Of a DNA stretch of 64,000 nt, positions 1 through 9,070 are shown piece after piece (position 1 is the stretch's first letter; each line of letters opens with the position of its first letter). The notes under the pieces were generated by a model, which was not told where the DNA came from, ran no database searches, and saw nothing but the letters and a program-made list of their open reading frames with translations. A program made the position numbers and the translations under genes. The DNA comes from an uncultured Ectothiorhodospiraceae bacterium (GTDB lineage: Bacteria > Pseudomonadota > Gammaproteobacteria > UBA9214). The stretch covers positions 237,991-301,990 of the forward strand of contig CAMYMI010000002.1 of NCBI GenBank assembly GCA_947259415.1. The letters are read 5' to 3'.

Positions 1-173
1 TCCGTATTTGGTATGTCATAGCTGTTGAATTCGTCGAGGGCTTCCTCGAGCAGGGTGACGGTTTTGTCGATATTAATGAGTGGCAGGTTTTCAATCCATT
101 GCCTGACAGCCTCGGCACCGGTTGTGAAGCCGCCCTTGTCGGGTTTCCTGAGTTCGGGGATCTGTAATTTCAT
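1..173 (-). CDS. Hypothetical protein, N-terminal part only (runs off the left edge)
   Basis: An open frame reads leftwards from an ATG at 173 and leaves the window. The visible 57 residues begin MKLQIPELRKPDKGG and are soluble and mixed-charge, with no signal peptide and a run typical of an alpha-helical protein (NIDKTVTLLEEALDEF). It lies in the same direction as epmB, 158 bp downstream of that gene's stop, so it could be co-transcribed with it. I do not recognise the family from this fragment. No strong Shine-Dalgarno sequence is visible before the ATG, so the start is provisional. Confidence 0.6.
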   Translation of the reverse strand, partial: MKLQIPELRKPDKGGFTTGAEAVRQWIENLPLINIDKTVTLLEEALDEFNSYDIPNT

Positions 174-330
174 GGGGCGTGACTATGACTCTGACTAGAA
201 TCATTATTATCGGTCAGATACGCCGTATCCTTTACAAATATAATGGCCTCTCGCGGTATGCTGCGGTCAGATGTGTCGGACTTTGTGCTCTGGCCACACT
301 GGCAGGTGTGACCTGGTGTTTATTGTCCAA

Positions 331-1338
331 CTAAGGCCAGAGGGGATATTTCCCAGGGAAGTCGGGGACTTCCCTGACCAGCCGTGGTACCAGGTAGCCG
401 GGCAAGGCGGAGTGCAGGCTGTCCATGAGTGCATGCGCAGCGCGGTCGCTGACTTCGAAATGTGCGGCCCCCTGCACCCTGTCCAGCTGGTGCAGGTAAT
501 AGGGCAGCACACCGGCCGCTAGCAATGCCTCGCTCAGGCTGACCAGGGTATCCGCCTCATCGTTGACCCCCTTCAGCAAAACCGACTGGTTCAGCAGCAG
601 TGCGCCTGCCTGCGCCAGTTTGTGCAGCGCCGCCACCACGGACGCGTCGATCTCATTGGGATGGTTGCAGTGAATTACCACCACTACACGCTGCGGCTGC
701 TCGCCAAGCCAGGCAAGCAGCCGGTTGTCGATGCGCTCGGGCAGGACAATCGGCAGCCGGGTGTGCAGCCGCAGGGTCTGCAGGTGGGGGATCTCGGCCA
801 GTTCCTGCGCCAGTGCCTCCAGGCGGGTATCGGGTAGCGCCAGCGGGTCGCCGCCGCTCAGGATCAACTCGCGGATCCCGGTGTGAGCGGCCAGATACCC
901 GAGTGCACGGGCGTGATTGCCTGTCAGGGGGTTGGCCGCAGCGTAGGGAAAATGCCGCCGAAAACAATAGCGGCAATGGATGGCGCATGCGCCGGTCAGG
1001 GTGAGCAGGGCGCGGCCCGGGTATTTATGCAGCAGACCTGGTACGGGCATGGCATCGGCCTCGCGCAGGGGATCGGGCAGGAAATCACTGTGCTGCCGGT
1101 TCTCTTCAGGCAGCGGCAGGACCTGGCGCAACAGCGGGTCGTGAATATTCCCGGGTTCCATGCGTGCCACAAATCCGCGTGGTACACGCAACGGGAAATT
1201 GTGGCTGAAACGGCGGACGGCGGACTTTCCGGCATCGATGCGCAGCAGCCGCAGCAATTCGTCCACCGAGCCAACTGCCTGCATCAGTTCGGTTTGCCAG
1301 GCCGGCGTGTGTCGTGATTTCTCCATTCGGGGTATCAT
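331..1338 (-). CDS. epmB: EF-P beta-lysylation protein EpmB (lysine 2,3-aminomutase family)
   Basis: Radical-SAM, PLP-dependent 2,3-aminomutase that converts L-alpha-lysine to (R)-beta-lysine, the substrate that EpmA attaches to elongation factor P. The 335-residue protein has the expected length. The CxxxCxxC cluster motif is visible as CAIHCRYCFRRHFPY, with cysteines near residues 118, 122 and 125, followed by the family stretch ELILSGGDPL and a C-terminal YYLHQLDRVQGAAHF segment. It is transcribed divergently from efp with about 50 bp between the start codons, so the two promoters must overlap. A second in-frame ATG lies four codons in (1326). The neighbouring efp and epmA make the EpmB assignment over a catabolic aminomutase very likely. 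Confidence 0.95.
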   Translation of the reverse strand: MIPRMEKSRHTPAWQTELMQAVGSVDELLRLLRIDAGKSAVRRFSHNFPLRVPRGFVARMEPGNIHDPLLRQVLPLPEENRQHSDFLPDPLREADAMPVPGLLHKYPGRALLTLTGACAIHCRYCFRRHFPYAAANPLTGNHARALGYLAAHTGIRELILSGGDPLALPDTRLEALAQELAEIPHLQTLRLHTRLPIVLPERIDNRLLAWLGEQPQRVVVVIHCNHPNEIDASVVAALHKLAQAGALLLNQSVLLKGVNDEADTLVSLSEALLAAGVLPYYLHQLDRVQGAAHFEVSDRAAHALMDSLHSALPGYLVPRLVREVPDFPGKYPLWP

Positions 1339-1388
1339 AGCCAGCGTTTTATCCCTCGTTCGGCTTTACCCAGTCAAAAAGGACAGTC

Positions 1389-1958
1389 ATGGCAACGTAT
1401 AGTACCAATGAATTCCGCGGTGGCCTGAAAATTATGATCGACGGCGACCCGTGCTCGATTATTGAGAATGAGTTTGTGAAGCCCGGCAAGGGGCAGGCAT
1501 TCAACCGCGTCAAGATACGCAACCTTAAAACCGGGCGGGTCATTGAACGTACCTTCAAATCAGGCGAGTCCGTCGAGGCTGCGGATGTCATGGATGTCGA
1601 GTTGCAGTACCTCTATAACGATGGCGAGTTCTGGCATTTCATGGATCAGAACAGCTTTGAACAGCATGCCGCGGATACGACCGCTGTCGGTGATGCCGCA
1701 AAATGGCTGAAGGAACAGGACGTCTGCGAGGTCACTCTGTGGAACGGGGCGCCTCTCGCGGTCACACCGCCCAACTTCGTGATGCTCAAGGTGACCGATA
1801 CCGACCCGGGGGTGCGCGGGGATACCTCCGGAGGTGGCGGCAAGCCGGCCACCCTGGAAACGGGCGCCGTGGTGCGTGTACCCCTGTTCATCGAAATCGG
1901 CGAGCTGCTCAAGATCGACACCCGCACCGGGGAGTACGTGGGACGCGCCAAGGAATAG
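1389..1958 (+). CDS. efp: Translation elongation factor P
   Basis: EF-P binds between the P and E sites of the ribosome and helps peptide-bond formation at polyproline stretches. The 189-residue length and the three beta-barrel KOW/OB layout are typical. The tip loop reads KPGKGQAF, and the second lysine of that loop is residue 34, the residue modified with beta-lysine in Escherichia coli. The C-terminus keeps the family signature around [19 protein letters not shown]. The genes for two of the modifying enzymes flank it: epmB is divergent upstream and epmA begins 46 bp downstream on the same strand, so efp and epmA are probably one transcript. Confidence 0.98.
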   Translation: MATYSTNEFRGGLKIMIDGDPCSIIENEFVKPGKGQAFNRVKIRNLKTGRVIERTFKSGESVEAADVMDVELQYLYNDGEFWHFMDQNSFEQHAADTTAVGDAAKWLKEQDVCEVTLWNGAPLAVTPPNFVMLKVTDTDPGVRGDTSGGGGKPATLETGAVVRVPLFIEIGELLKIDTRTGEYVGRAKE

Positions 1959-2004
1959 CAGTCCTCAATTCATACATTACAGGGCCGGGAAGGTGCAGAC
2001 AGGG

Positions 2005-2958
2005 ATGGACAGTCACAGGCTGCGGGCGCGGGTGCTGGCCCGGGTGCGTGACTATTTTTTACAGGCCGGCGTGCTCGAGGTCGACACCCCGGTCCTGTCG
2101 ACTGCCGGCGCCACCGATCCCGCCTTACAGAGTTTCCAGACCCGCTACCACGGGCCGGGTCCTGCGCACGGTTCCAGACTGTATCTGCACACCTCGCCGG
2201 AATTCCCGATGAAGCGCCTGCTGGCCGCCGGCAGCGGTTCGATTTACCAGATCTGCAAGGTGTTTCGCGACGGCGAGTCAGGCCGCCGGCACAACCCGGA
2301 ATTCACACTGCTGGAATGGTACCGCGTTGGCTTCGACCACTTCGACCTGATGGAAGATGTCGAGTCGCTGCTGCGCATTACACTCAAGGGCCTGGTACCG
2401 CTGGAGTCTGTCGATCACCGGACCTACCATGACCTGTTCACGGAGACTACCGGAATTGACCCGTTCACTGCGTCTGTGGATGAGTTGCGTGATTGCTTGC
2501 AGTCACATGCCATCGTTAGCCCCGTCGGCCTGGCAGCCGATGACCGCGATGGCTGGCTCGACCTGCTGATGACCCATATCATCGAGCCGCGGCTGGGACC
2601 GGGCCTGGTGTTCATCCGTGATTACCCCGCCAGCCAGGCGGCACTGGCACGACTGCGTCCCGGTACCCGAAAGGTTGCGGCGCGCTTTGAGGCCTACCTC
2701 AACGGGGTCGAGCTGGCCAACGGCTATCACGAGCTCACCGATGCAGCTGAACAAAGGCAGCGTTTCGAGCAGGACAATGCGCGGCGTGTCACGCAGGGCC
2801 TGGAACCGGTGGTCGTCGACGAACACCTGCTGGACGCCCTGGCGTCGGGATTGCCGGATTGTGCAGGAGTCGCACTGGGTGTCGACCGCCTGTTGATGGT
2901 CGCGGCCGGGGCAGAGTCGCTCGACGCCATCATCGCCTTTCCGCTCGATGATGCCTGA
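2005..2958 (+). CDS. epmA: EF-P--(R)-beta-lysine ligase EpmA (GenX/PoxA/YjeA)
   Basis: A truncated class II lysyl-tRNA synthetase paralogue that activates (R)-beta-lysine and transfers it to lysine 34 of EF-P. From the ATG at 2005 the protein has 317 residues and starts MDSHRLRARVLARVRDYF. It lacks the OB-fold anticodon-binding domain, as expected for EpmA. Class II catalytic motifs are visible: motif 2 around ICKVFRDGESGRRHNPEF and motif 3 around GVALGVDRLLMV. A GTG four codons upstream (1993) is an alternative start, and the frame stays open further upstream into efp, but family length favours 2005. I do not see epmC, the hydroxylase, in this window. Confidence 0.95.
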   Translation: MDSHRLRARVLARVRDYFLQAGVLEVDTPVLSTAGATDPALQSFQTRYHGPGPAHGSRLYLHTSPEFPMKRLLAAGSGSIYQICKVFRDGESGRRHNPEFTLLEWYRVGFDHFDLMEDVESLLRITLKGLVPLESVDHRTYHDLFTETTGIDPFTASVDELRDCLQSHAIVSPVGLAADDRDGWLDLLMTHIIEPRLGPGLVFIRDYPASQAALARLRPGTRKVAARFEAYLNGVELANGYHELTDAAEQRQRFEQDNARRVTQGLEPVVVDEHLLDALASGLPDCAGVALGVDRLLMVAAGAESLDAIIAFPLDDA

Positions 2959-3002
2959 AGCAACGACTTGTCAGCGCGACGGCTATCACGGAAACTTGGG
3001 AG

Positions 3003-4133
3003 ATGCCTGAGCAGACCGAATCCGGAACAAGGGCTGCGGCGGCGGTCGCACTGGAAAATGATCAGACCCTGGCATGTAGTGGCGCCTGGACAGTGCGCGG
3101 GATTGCTGCACTGCCACGGCATATCGGCGCTGCGCTGGTACCCGGGGTCGCGGCTGTCGCCATCGATGGCCGTGCCGTCACCGCGATGGATACCGCGGGC
3201 GCCTGGCGCATCAACCAGCTGCGCCAGCGTCTCGAGGCGGCTGGCAAACAGGTCCGTCTGGAGACCTTCAGGGCGGAACACGCGGCGCTGATCAACCTGG
3301 TTGCCGACACCCGTCGTGACACCCCGGCAGTCAGTTCGCGTCGCAACGTGGAGGCCTTCTATACCCGCTGTGTTGGTATCTTCCAAGACCTGATCGGCTT
3401 TCTGGCATTCACCGGCGAGACCGTCGTCTCGTTTGTACAGATGATCTGGAACCCGCGGAGCATCCGCTGGACGGTGATTGTCAACGAGATGTTCGAGGCC
3501 GGTTTCAAGGCCATGCCTATAGTCGGTCTGCTATCTTTCCTGATGGGCGTCGTCATCGCCTACCAGGGAGCGGTGCAGTTGCAGTTATACGGTGCCAGTA
3601 TCTACGTCGCCGACCTGCTGGGGTATTCGATGCTGCGCGAGCTGGCCCCCCTGATTACTGCGATCCTGATTTCGGGGCGCACCGGATCGGCCTACACGGC
3701 GCAGATCGGCACCATGCAGGTCACGGAGGAAGTGGCCGCGCTGCGCACCATAGGCATTCCGCCGATGCACATCCTGGTGTTGCCCAAGCTGATTGCACTG
3801 ATTATCGTGCTGCCATTGCTGTCGGTGTTCGCCGATATCATGGCTATCTTCGGCGGTATGGTCATGGCGAACCTGCAGCTGGGTATCGGCTTTAATGCCT
3901 TTCTGAACCGCCTCGGTGAGGCGATCGATTTTTCGACCTTCATGATCGGCATCGGCAAGGCGCCGGTGTTCGCCGCCATCATCGCCATTGTCGGTTGCTA
4001 CCAGGGCTTCAAGGTGCGCGGCAGTGCCGAAAGTGTTGGCAGGCACACGACCATTAGCGTGGTGCAGGCGATCTTCCTGGTGATTGTGACCGACGCGCTG
4101 TTCTCGATCCTGTTCAGTATGCTGGGGATATGA
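3003..4133 (+). CDS. MlaE-like ABC transporter permease with N-terminal STAS-like domain
   Basis: Inner-membrane permease of an MCE-type phospholipid transport system (Mla family, DUF140). The 376 residues divide into an N-terminal soluble STAS-like domain (about 1-115) and a permease domain with hydrophobic segments from about residue 160 to the end. The N-terminal domain is the analogue of the separate MlaB protein; in this family branch it is fused to the permease. Permease signatures include ELAPLITAILISGRTGSAY and the following QIGTMQVTEEVAALRTIG. The start has GGGAG directly against the ATG, an unusually short spacing. It begins 44 bp after epmA and is tightly packed with the ATPase, MCE and lipoprotein genes, forming one operon. 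Confidence 0.9.
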   Translation: MPEQTESGTRAAAAVALENDQTLACSGAWTVRGIAALPRHIGAALVPGVAAVAIDGRAVTAMDTAGAWRINQLRQRLEAAGKQVRLETFRAEHAALINLVADTRRDTPAVSSRRNVEAFYTRCVGIFQDLIGFLAFTGETVVSFVQMIWNPRSIRWTVIVNEMFEAGFKAMPIVGLLSFLMGVVIAYQGAVQLQLYGASIYVADLLGYSMLRELAPLITAILISGRTGSAYTAQIGTMQVTEEVAALRTIGIPPMHILVLPKLIALIIVLPLLSVFADIMAIFGGMVMANLQLGIGFNAFLNRLGEAIDFSTFMIGIGKAPVFAAIIAIVGCYQGFKVRGSAESVGRHTTISVVQAIFLVIVTDALFSILFSMLGI

Positions 4134-4134
4134 G

Positions 4135-4959
4135 ATGGGTACTGCCATGACAGCAGAGACCGGACCAGCCGACGAGCCGACGGAAAGAGAGGTGGTAATC
4201 CGCCTGCGCGGTGTGGGTACGGTCTTCGGCAACAAGGTCATCCATGAAAACATCGACTTGGATGTGTACCGTGGCGAGGTTTTCGCCCTGGTCGGCGGCA
4301 GTGGCAGCGGCAAGAGTACGCTGCTGCGCGAGATGATCATGTTGCAGGTGCCGAACAGCGGTTCGATCAGACTGTTCGACACCGAGCTGGTCGGTATCAG
4401 CGACGCGGACGCACAAAGGCTGCGGCGGCGTTTTGGCGTGCTGTTCCAGCAGGGCGCGCTGTTCAGCGGCCTGACGGTGCTGGAGAATGTTGGTGTACCA
4501 TTGAAAGAACATACCCGACTCGATGAGGATACGATCAGGGAACTGGCCATGATGAAGATCGTCCAGGCCGGCCTGCAACCCGAGGCCGCTCACCTGTACC
4601 CCAGCGAACTCAGTGGCGGCATGATCAAGCGCGCCGCCCTGGCGCGGGCCATGGCGCTGGACCCGGAGGTGTTGTTTCTTGACGAACCGACATCGGGCCT
4701 GGACCCGGTCAGTGCCGGCGCGTTCGACGAGCTGGTGCTGCGGCTCAAGGACCTGATGGGCCTGACGGTGCTGATGGTCACCCATGACCTCGATTCGCTC
4801 TGGGGTGCGACCGACCGGGTCGCGGTGCTCGGTGACAGGACCCTGCAGGGGGTTGGTACCATGGAAACGCTGTCCCGGTCTACGCAGCCGCGGATTCGGG
4901 AATATTTCGAGGGGCCACGTGCCCGGAATGCTCAGGAACGCACATGGAAAGAAAAATAA
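4135..4959 (+). CDS. MlaF-like ABC transporter ATP-binding protein
   Basis: ATPase that powers the MCE lipid transporter encoded by its neighbours. The 274-residue protein has Walker A GGSGSGKST (near residue 59), Q-loop LFQQGALF, ABC signature ELSGGMIKRAALARAMALD, Walker B VLFLDEPTSGLDP and the switch histidine in VTHDLDS. 'LSGGM' followed by KRAALARA is typical of the MlaF/Mkl group. The ATG lies one base after the permease stop codon, and a second in-frame ATG at 4147 is possible. Its 3' end overlaps the MCE gene by 16 bp, which suggests translational coupling. Whether it is the true MlaF orthologue or a paralogous MCE ATPase cannot be decided from sequence alone. Confidence 0.93.
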   Translation: MGTAMTAETGPADEPTEREVVIRLRGVGTVFGNKVIHENIDLDVYRGEVFALVGGSGSGKSTLLREMIMLQVPNSGSIRLFDTELVGISDADAQRLRRRFGVLFQQGALFSGLTVLENVGVPLKEHTRLDEDTIRELAMMKIVQAGLQPEAAHLYPSELSGGMIKRAALARAMALDPEVLFLDEPTSGLDPVSAGAFDELVLRLKDLMGLTVLMVTHDLDSLWGATDRVAVLGDRTLQGVGTMETLSRSTQPRIREYFEGPRARNAQERTWKEK

Positions 4960-5867
4960 ACTACGCCATCGTCGGCCTGTTCGTGCTGGTGCTGGGTGGT
5001 GCCTGGCTGGGCATCAGCCTGTGGCTGACGCTGGGTGATTTCCGTACCGAGTACACCACCTACCGGGTGTTCATGAAGGAATCGGTGTCCGGCCTGTATA
5101 TCGACGCACCGGTAAAATACCGCGGTGTGGAAATCGGCAAGGTCCGCGACATCGAGCTGAACCCGGCAAATCCCGAGGAGGTCCGGCTGACACTGGATAT
5201 TCAGTCCAGCGTACCGATCAAGGTCGACACCATTGCCGTGCTCACGGTGCAGGGCCTGACCGGGATCGCCTTCGTAGACCTGACTGGCGGTAGCCAGTCG
5301 GCAGATATCTTGCAGGTGGAGGCGGGTGCGGAATACCCGGTGATCCCGTCGGGGCCGTCCTTTTTCGCACGCCTGGACACCTTCGGCATGGAACTGCTCG
5401 CCAACCTGAACACACTGGCCAACCGGCTGGGCGAGCTGCTGGATGAGGAAGGACGCCAGAAGATCCGCGACATCCTCGAGAACAGCCGGCAGATCTCTGC
5501 CGTCTTCGCGCGCCAGAATATGGAGCTTGAACAGACAGTGCTGAACGCATCGAAACTGTTTGCCGATGGTGCGGAGGCAGTCGGGCAGCTGCAGCCACTG
5601 CTGGATCAGATTAACAGCACGGCCATTGCCTTCGAGACCATGGCAAATAATCTTTCCGAGGCCAGTGCCAGCCTCGACCGCTTCTTGACGGGCAGTGAAA
5701 CCGGCCTGCAGCAATTCAGTCAACAGACACTGCCAGAGGTGGGGGAGCTGGTGAGCGAACTGCGACGACTGGCGGATACCATGCAGGGCATCGGGCAGAA
5801 ACTGGAAGACGACCCCAGCCTGCTCATCTATGGACGTGGACAGGTGATTCCGGGACCGGGGGAATAA
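4944..5867 (+). CDS. MlaD-like MCE-domain periplasmic lipid-binding protein
   Basis: Membrane-anchored substrate-binding subunit of the MCE transporter. The 307 residues begin with a short cytoplasmic tail and one transmembrane helix (IVGLFVLVLGGAWLGISLWL, about 8-27). The MCE domain follows (about 40-120, with VSGLYIDAPVKYRGVEIGKV), then a long helical region rich in N, L, Q and A (about 145-290). That helical tail is longer than in E. coli MlaD and resembles the tails of larger MCE proteins that form needles or tunnels. It overlaps the ATPase gene by 16 bp and is followed four bases later by the lipoprotein gene. Confidence 0.92.
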   Translation: MERKINYAIVGLFVLVLGGAWLGISLWLTLGDFRTEYTTYRVFMKESVSGLYIDAPVKYRGVEIGKVRDIELNPANPEEVRLTLDIQSSVPIKVDTIAVLTVQGLTGIAFVDLTGGSQSADILQVEAGAEYPVIPSGPSFFARLDTFGMELLANLNTLANRLGELLDEEGRQKIRDILENSRQISAVFARQNMELEQTVLNASKLFADGAEAVGQLQPLLDQINSTAIAFETMANNLSEASASLDRFLTGSETGLQQFSQQTLPEVGELVSELRRLADTMQGIGQKLEDDPSLLIYGRGQVIPGPGE

Positions 5868-5871
5868 GCCG

Positions 5872-6489
5872 ATGACGACTGTTAGCAAAATAACGGGCCT
5901 GGTATCGATTCTGATGGTGCTGGCCACGGGGTGTTCGGTGCTGCCGGGGTCGCCGCCGGCTGCTATCGACCAGTACACACTCGAGTACACGGCGGACCTG
6001 CAGGCCGCTGCCGCCCCGGGCAGCGATGTGCCCGTGATGCTGGTTTCCACGCCGCGCGCGCACGGTGGCTATGACAGTACGCGATTCGCCTACATGCAGC
6101 AGGCCTATGGACTGCGTTACTACACGCGCAGCCGCTGGGCCGCCACCCCGGCGCACATGCTCGCGCCCCTGCTGGCCGATGCCATCCAGGAGACCGGTCA
6201 GTTCCAGGCACTGCACCGACCGCCCGGCTCGGTGGCCGCCGATGTCCGGCTGGACAGCGAGCTGATCCGCTTCCACCAGGACTTCACAGTGCAGCCCAGT
6301 GCCATGCGGATTAGCCTGCGGGCACAGCTGGTCGACCTGCGAGCCGGCCGGGTGCTGGCCACGCGCCTGTTTGATCTCACGGAGCCCGCTGCCGCCGGGG
6401 ATGCCTACGGGGGTGTAGTGGCGGCCAACCGCGCCGTGCAACAACTCCTGCATGAACTGGCGCAGTTCTGCGTGAGCCACCAACCCTGA
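5872..6489 (+). CDS. ABC-type transport auxiliary lipoprotein (PqiC-like)
   Basis: Outer-membrane-type lipoprotein associated with MCE transporters. The 205 residues start with a lipoprotein signal peptide and a lipobox ending LATGC, so the mature N-terminal cysteine would be near residue 21. The rest matches the layout of the ABC-type transport auxiliary family (PqiC/YmbA): an N-terminal YTLEY strand, a middle VRLDSELIRFHQDF segment and a C-terminal helix (AVQQLLHELAQFCV). It closes the MCE operon, four bases after the MlaD-like gene. The likely role is docking the periplasmic lipid conduit at the outer membrane, in place of MlaA/MlaC, which are not seen here. Confidence 0.85.
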   Translation: MTTVSKITGLVSILMVLATGCSVLPGSPPAAIDQYTLEYTADLQAAAAPGSDVPVMLVSTPRAHGGYDSTRFAYMQQAYGLRYYTRSRWAATPAHMLAPLLADAIQETGQFQALHRPPGSVAADVRLDSELIRFHQDFTVQPSAMRISLRAQLVDLRAGRVLATRLFDLTEPAAAGDAYGGVVAANRAVQQLLHELAQFCVSHQP

Positions 6490-6502
6490 TCACGCAGTTG
6501 TT

Positions 6503-7225
6503 ATGCTGTCCAATATCCGTGTGGTATTACTGAATACCAGCCATCCGGGAAACATCGGGGCCGCGGCGCGTGCCATGAAGACCATGGGCCTGGAGGACCT
6601 GCGGCTGGTCAACCCGAAGCAGTTTCCGCACGCCGAGGCGACGGCGCGGGCCTCCGGGGCCGATGATCTGCTTGCGCGCGCGGGCGTGTACACAAGGCTC
6701 GAAGAGGCCCTGCAAGGTTGCCGCCTGGTGGTCGGCGCCAGCGCGCGGGTACGCAGCATTCCTTGCCCGATCCTCGATCCGCGGAAATGTGCCCGGCAGG
6801 CCCGGGCCGAGAGCGAGCACGGGCCGGTGGCGGTTTTGTTCGGCTGCGAGCAGTCGGGACTCAGCAATGAAGAGATGGACCGCTGCCATGCACTGGTCCG
6901 GATCCCGGCCAGCGACTCCTACAGTTCCCTGAACCTGGCGGCGGCCGTGCAGGTGATCTGCTATGAACTGTTTGCCGCGCATGTTACAAGGGAGGCTCCG
7001 GAAGGGGATGCTGACGCGGATCACAGCCCGGTGGGGGCGGATGAAATGGAGCGTTTCTACGAGCACCTCGAGCGGACCCTGGTGGAGCTGGGCTTTCTGA
7101 ACCCGGCTAATCCGCGCCAGCTGATGCGCCGCCTGCGCCGCCTGTTCAACCGCGCCCGGCCTGACGAAAACGAAATGAACATCCTGCGCGGGATCCTGAC
7201 GGCCGCCCAGGCGGAACGTAAATAG
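6503..7225 (+). CDS. trmJ: tRNA (cytidine/uridine-2'-O-)-methyltransferase TrmJ
   Basis: SPOUT-class methyltransferase that 2'-O-methylates position 32 of several tRNAs. The 240-residue protein starts MLSNIRVVLLNTSHPGNIG and carries the SPOUT knot residues in VAVLFGCEQSGLSNEE and SYSSLNLAAAVQVICYEL, which bind S-adenosylmethionine. The C-terminal extension (about 165-240, with FLNPANPRQLMRRLRRLFNRA) is the dimerising helical domain typical of TrmJ rather than TrmL. It sits directly upstream of cysE and iscR, an order often seen in gammaproteobacteria, where isc genes normally follow. Confidence 0.95.
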   Translation: MLSNIRVVLLNTSHPGNIGAAARAMKTMGLEDLRLVNPKQFPHAEATARASGADDLLARAGVYTRLEEALQGCRLVVGASARVRSIPCPILDPRKCARQARAESEHGPVAVLFGCEQSGLSNEEMDRCHALVRIPASDSYSSLNLAAAVQVICYELFAAHVTREAPEGDADADHSPVGADEMERFYEHLERTLVELGFLNPANPRQLMRRLRRLFNRARPDENEMNILRGILTAAQAERK

Positions 7226-7276
7226 CATATATACTGTAATGTAGGTAAATCGCATTAGTGACTGTAAAATATAAAA

Positions 7277-8095
7277 ATGTTTGAAAGAATAAAAGAAGAT
7301 GTGCAGTGTGCATTCGAGCGTGACCCGGCGGCCCGCAATACCTTCGAGGTGTTGACCACCTATCCGGGTATTCACGCGGTGCTGATCCACCGGTTGAGTC
7401 ACTGGCTCTGGAATCATGGCCTGAAGTGGCTGGCCCGGTTGCTGTCCAGCCTTGCGCGCCTGCTTACCGGCATCGAGATCCATCCGGGCGCCCGCATGGG
7501 CCGGCGCTTTTTCATCGATCACGGCATGGGCGTGGTAATCGGCGAGACCACCGAGATTGGCGACGATTGCACGCTCTACCACGGTGTCACCCTGGGGGGG
7601 ACCAGCTGGGACAAGGGCAAGCGCCATCCCACCCTGGAAAATGATGTGGTCATCGGTGCAGGTGCCAAGGTGCTGGGCCCGATCCGCATCGGCACAGGTG
7701 TGCGCATCGGTTCCAATTCTGTCGTGCTCAAGGATGTGCCCGAGGGCATGACCGTAGTGGGGGTGCCGGGTCGGCTGGTGACAGGTGTTTCCATACCCGA
7801 CGAGAAGCGTCAGGCGATTGCCAAGAAGATGGGCTTTGATGCCTATGGGACGACCCGCGATATGCCGGATCCTGTCGCGACTGCAATCAACGGCATTCTT
7901 GACCACATCCACGCCATGGACGAACGCCTCGAGGATATGTGCCGGGGTATGAAGTCACTGGGTGCCGAGGTAGGTGATATCGATCTGCCCGATCTGGGGC
8001 CGTGCGAGTTACACCATGTGGAAAACAAGGAAATCAGGGACAGCGGGACCGTTGAGCACACGAATACACAACACGATCCACAAACCGATTCTTGA
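7277..8095 (+). CDS. cysE: Serine O-acetyltransferase
   Basis: Catalyses acetyl-CoA-dependent O-acetylation of L-serine, the first step of cysteine synthesis. The 272-residue protein has the N-terminal helical domain ([21 protein letters not shown]) and the left-handed beta-helix of hexapeptide repeats ([21 protein letters not shown] onward), with the catalytic-site stretch GVTLGGT. The C-terminal extension beyond about residue 190 is longer than in short epsilonproteobacterial or plant forms and carries polar, low-complexity residues at the very end. An AT-rich 50-bp leader precedes it. Together with trmJ and iscR it links sulfur supply to Fe-S cluster control. Confidence 0.95.
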   Translation: MFERIKEDVQCAFERDPAARNTFEVLTTYPGIHAVLIHRLSHWLWNHGLKWLARLLSSLARLLTGIEIHPGARMGRRFFIDHGMGVVIGETTEIGDDCTLYHGVTLGGTSWDKGKRHPTLENDVVIGAGAKVLGPIRIGTGVRIGSNSVVLKDVPEGMTVVGVPGRLVTGVSIPDEKRQAIAKKMGFDAYGTTRDMPDPVATAINGILDHIHAMDERLEDMCRGMKSLGAEVGDIDLPDLGPCELHHVENKEIRDSGTVEHTNTQHDPQTDS

Positions 8096-8154
8096 CTGGT
8101 CTGGCCGCTTGTGTCAGTTTAAATGACATCCTCTCAGCTTGCAGGTCCCGCTCA

Positions 8155-8655
8155 TTGAAACTCACCAGTAAAGGGCGCTATGCAGTTACCGCCATGCTGG
8201 ATCTGGCCTTTCACGACGAGGCTGGCCCGGTTACTCTCTCGCACATCTCGCAGCGCCAGGATATTTCGCTGTCCTACCTTGAACAGTTGTTTACCCGTCT
8301 GCGCAGGCACAAGCTGGTTATCAGTACCCGTGGCCCGGGTGGCGGTTATTCCTTAAGCCGTCCGGCTGATGACATCGCGGTTGCTGAAATCATTGCGGCG
8401 GTCGATGAAGCGCTGGATACCACGCGTTGCAGTGGTGCCAACAACTGCCATGAAGGTCGCCCCTGCCTGACACATGAATTGTGGGATGACCTGAGCCACC
8501 AGATCTACCAGTTTTTGAATGAAATTACGCTGGGTAAACTGGTGGAGGAGAAAGGCATTCGTGATGTCGCTGCCCGCCAGGACGGCAGGATGCACGACAC
8601 TGACGGGCCGGAAATCCCTGCACCGTCACTCAAGGCCCGCCTCGGGCAACTCTGA
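8155..8655 (+). CDS. iscR: Fe-S cluster-responsive regulator IscR (Rrf2 family), TTG start
   Basis: Rrf2-family transcription factor that senses [2Fe-2S] status and regulates Fe-S assembly genes. I chose the TTG at 8155 because it gives 166 residues starting [20 protein letters not shown], collinear with E. coli IscR; the frame is open further upstream (to 8092) but that part shows no homology to the family. With this start the ligands fall at Cys92, Cys98, Cys104 and His107 in [17 protein letters not shown], the same numbers as in E. coli. The winged-helix recognition part is [15 protein letters not shown]. Unusually, no iscS/iscU/iscA genes follow; the next gene is a 51-residue membrane protein. 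Confidence 0.93.
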   Translation: MKLTSKGRYAVTAMLDLAFHDEAGPVTLSHISQRQDISLSYLEQLFTRLRRHKLVISTRGPGGGYSLSRPADDIAVAEIIAAVDEALDTTRCSGANNCHEGRPCLTHELWDDLSHQIYQFLNEITLGKLVEEKGIRDVAARQDGRMHDTDGPEIPAPSLKARLGQL

Positions 8656-8831
8656 CTCCGTACCGGTTTTACGCCTGCTTGGGCGGGCCTAACGGGTGTT
8701 ATAGCGGTAATCTCGCCCCTAATGTGCCATTTCTGCGATCGGCTTCACACCGGTTTGCGGCTTTCATCACGGATGTTATTGGCGTGGTGCCGATAACATA
8801 ATCAACAGCATGATGTGTGATGGAGATGGTT

Positions 8832-8987
8832 ATGTACAGATTGTTTCTTGTGTTGACGGCAATAATCTTGATTGGTGACCCGACACTGAGTTTTCTCGCG
8901 TCCTACGGTGTGCTGAGAGAGGCGGTTATGGTAGTCATCATGACGCTGATGGCGACTCCCTGGGTCATATCACAGCTGGAAAACTAG
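8832..8987 (+). CDS. Small membrane protein, 51 residues, unknown
   Basis: A short frame with a good ribosome binding site (GGAG, six bases before the ATG) encodes MYRLFLVLTAIILIGD and a second hydrophobic stretch (REAVMVVIMTLMATPWVI), so two short membrane helices are predicted. In-frame ATGs at 8820 and 8826 are alternatives but have poorer spacing. A hairpin followed by seven T residues lies about 50 bp downstream, which supports this being a real transcription unit. It occupies the position where iscS would be expected. No family recognised. Confidence 0.55.
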   Translation: MYRLFLVLTAIILIGDPTLSFLASYGVLREAVMVVIMTLMATPWVISQLEN

Positions 8988-9035
8988 TTTCACCGTGTGA
9001 CGGCCCCGACTCCGTCGCTTGTGTGTACCCGCAGA

Positions 9036-9070
9036 CCGGTCCTCGCCACCCTGGCAGGGCCGGTTTTTTT
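9036..9070 (+). terminator. Rho-independent terminator
   Basis: The arms CCGGTCCT and AGGGCCGG form a stem with one G-T pair and a loop of about ten bases, followed by a run of T. It ends transcription coming from iscR and the small membrane protein, just before the end of the convergent DUF938 gene. Confidence 0.7.

Noticed and set aside
6527..7912. 461-codon open frame on the minus strand across trmJ and cysE
   Set aside because: It crosses two clear genes in antisense and has no recognisable domain.
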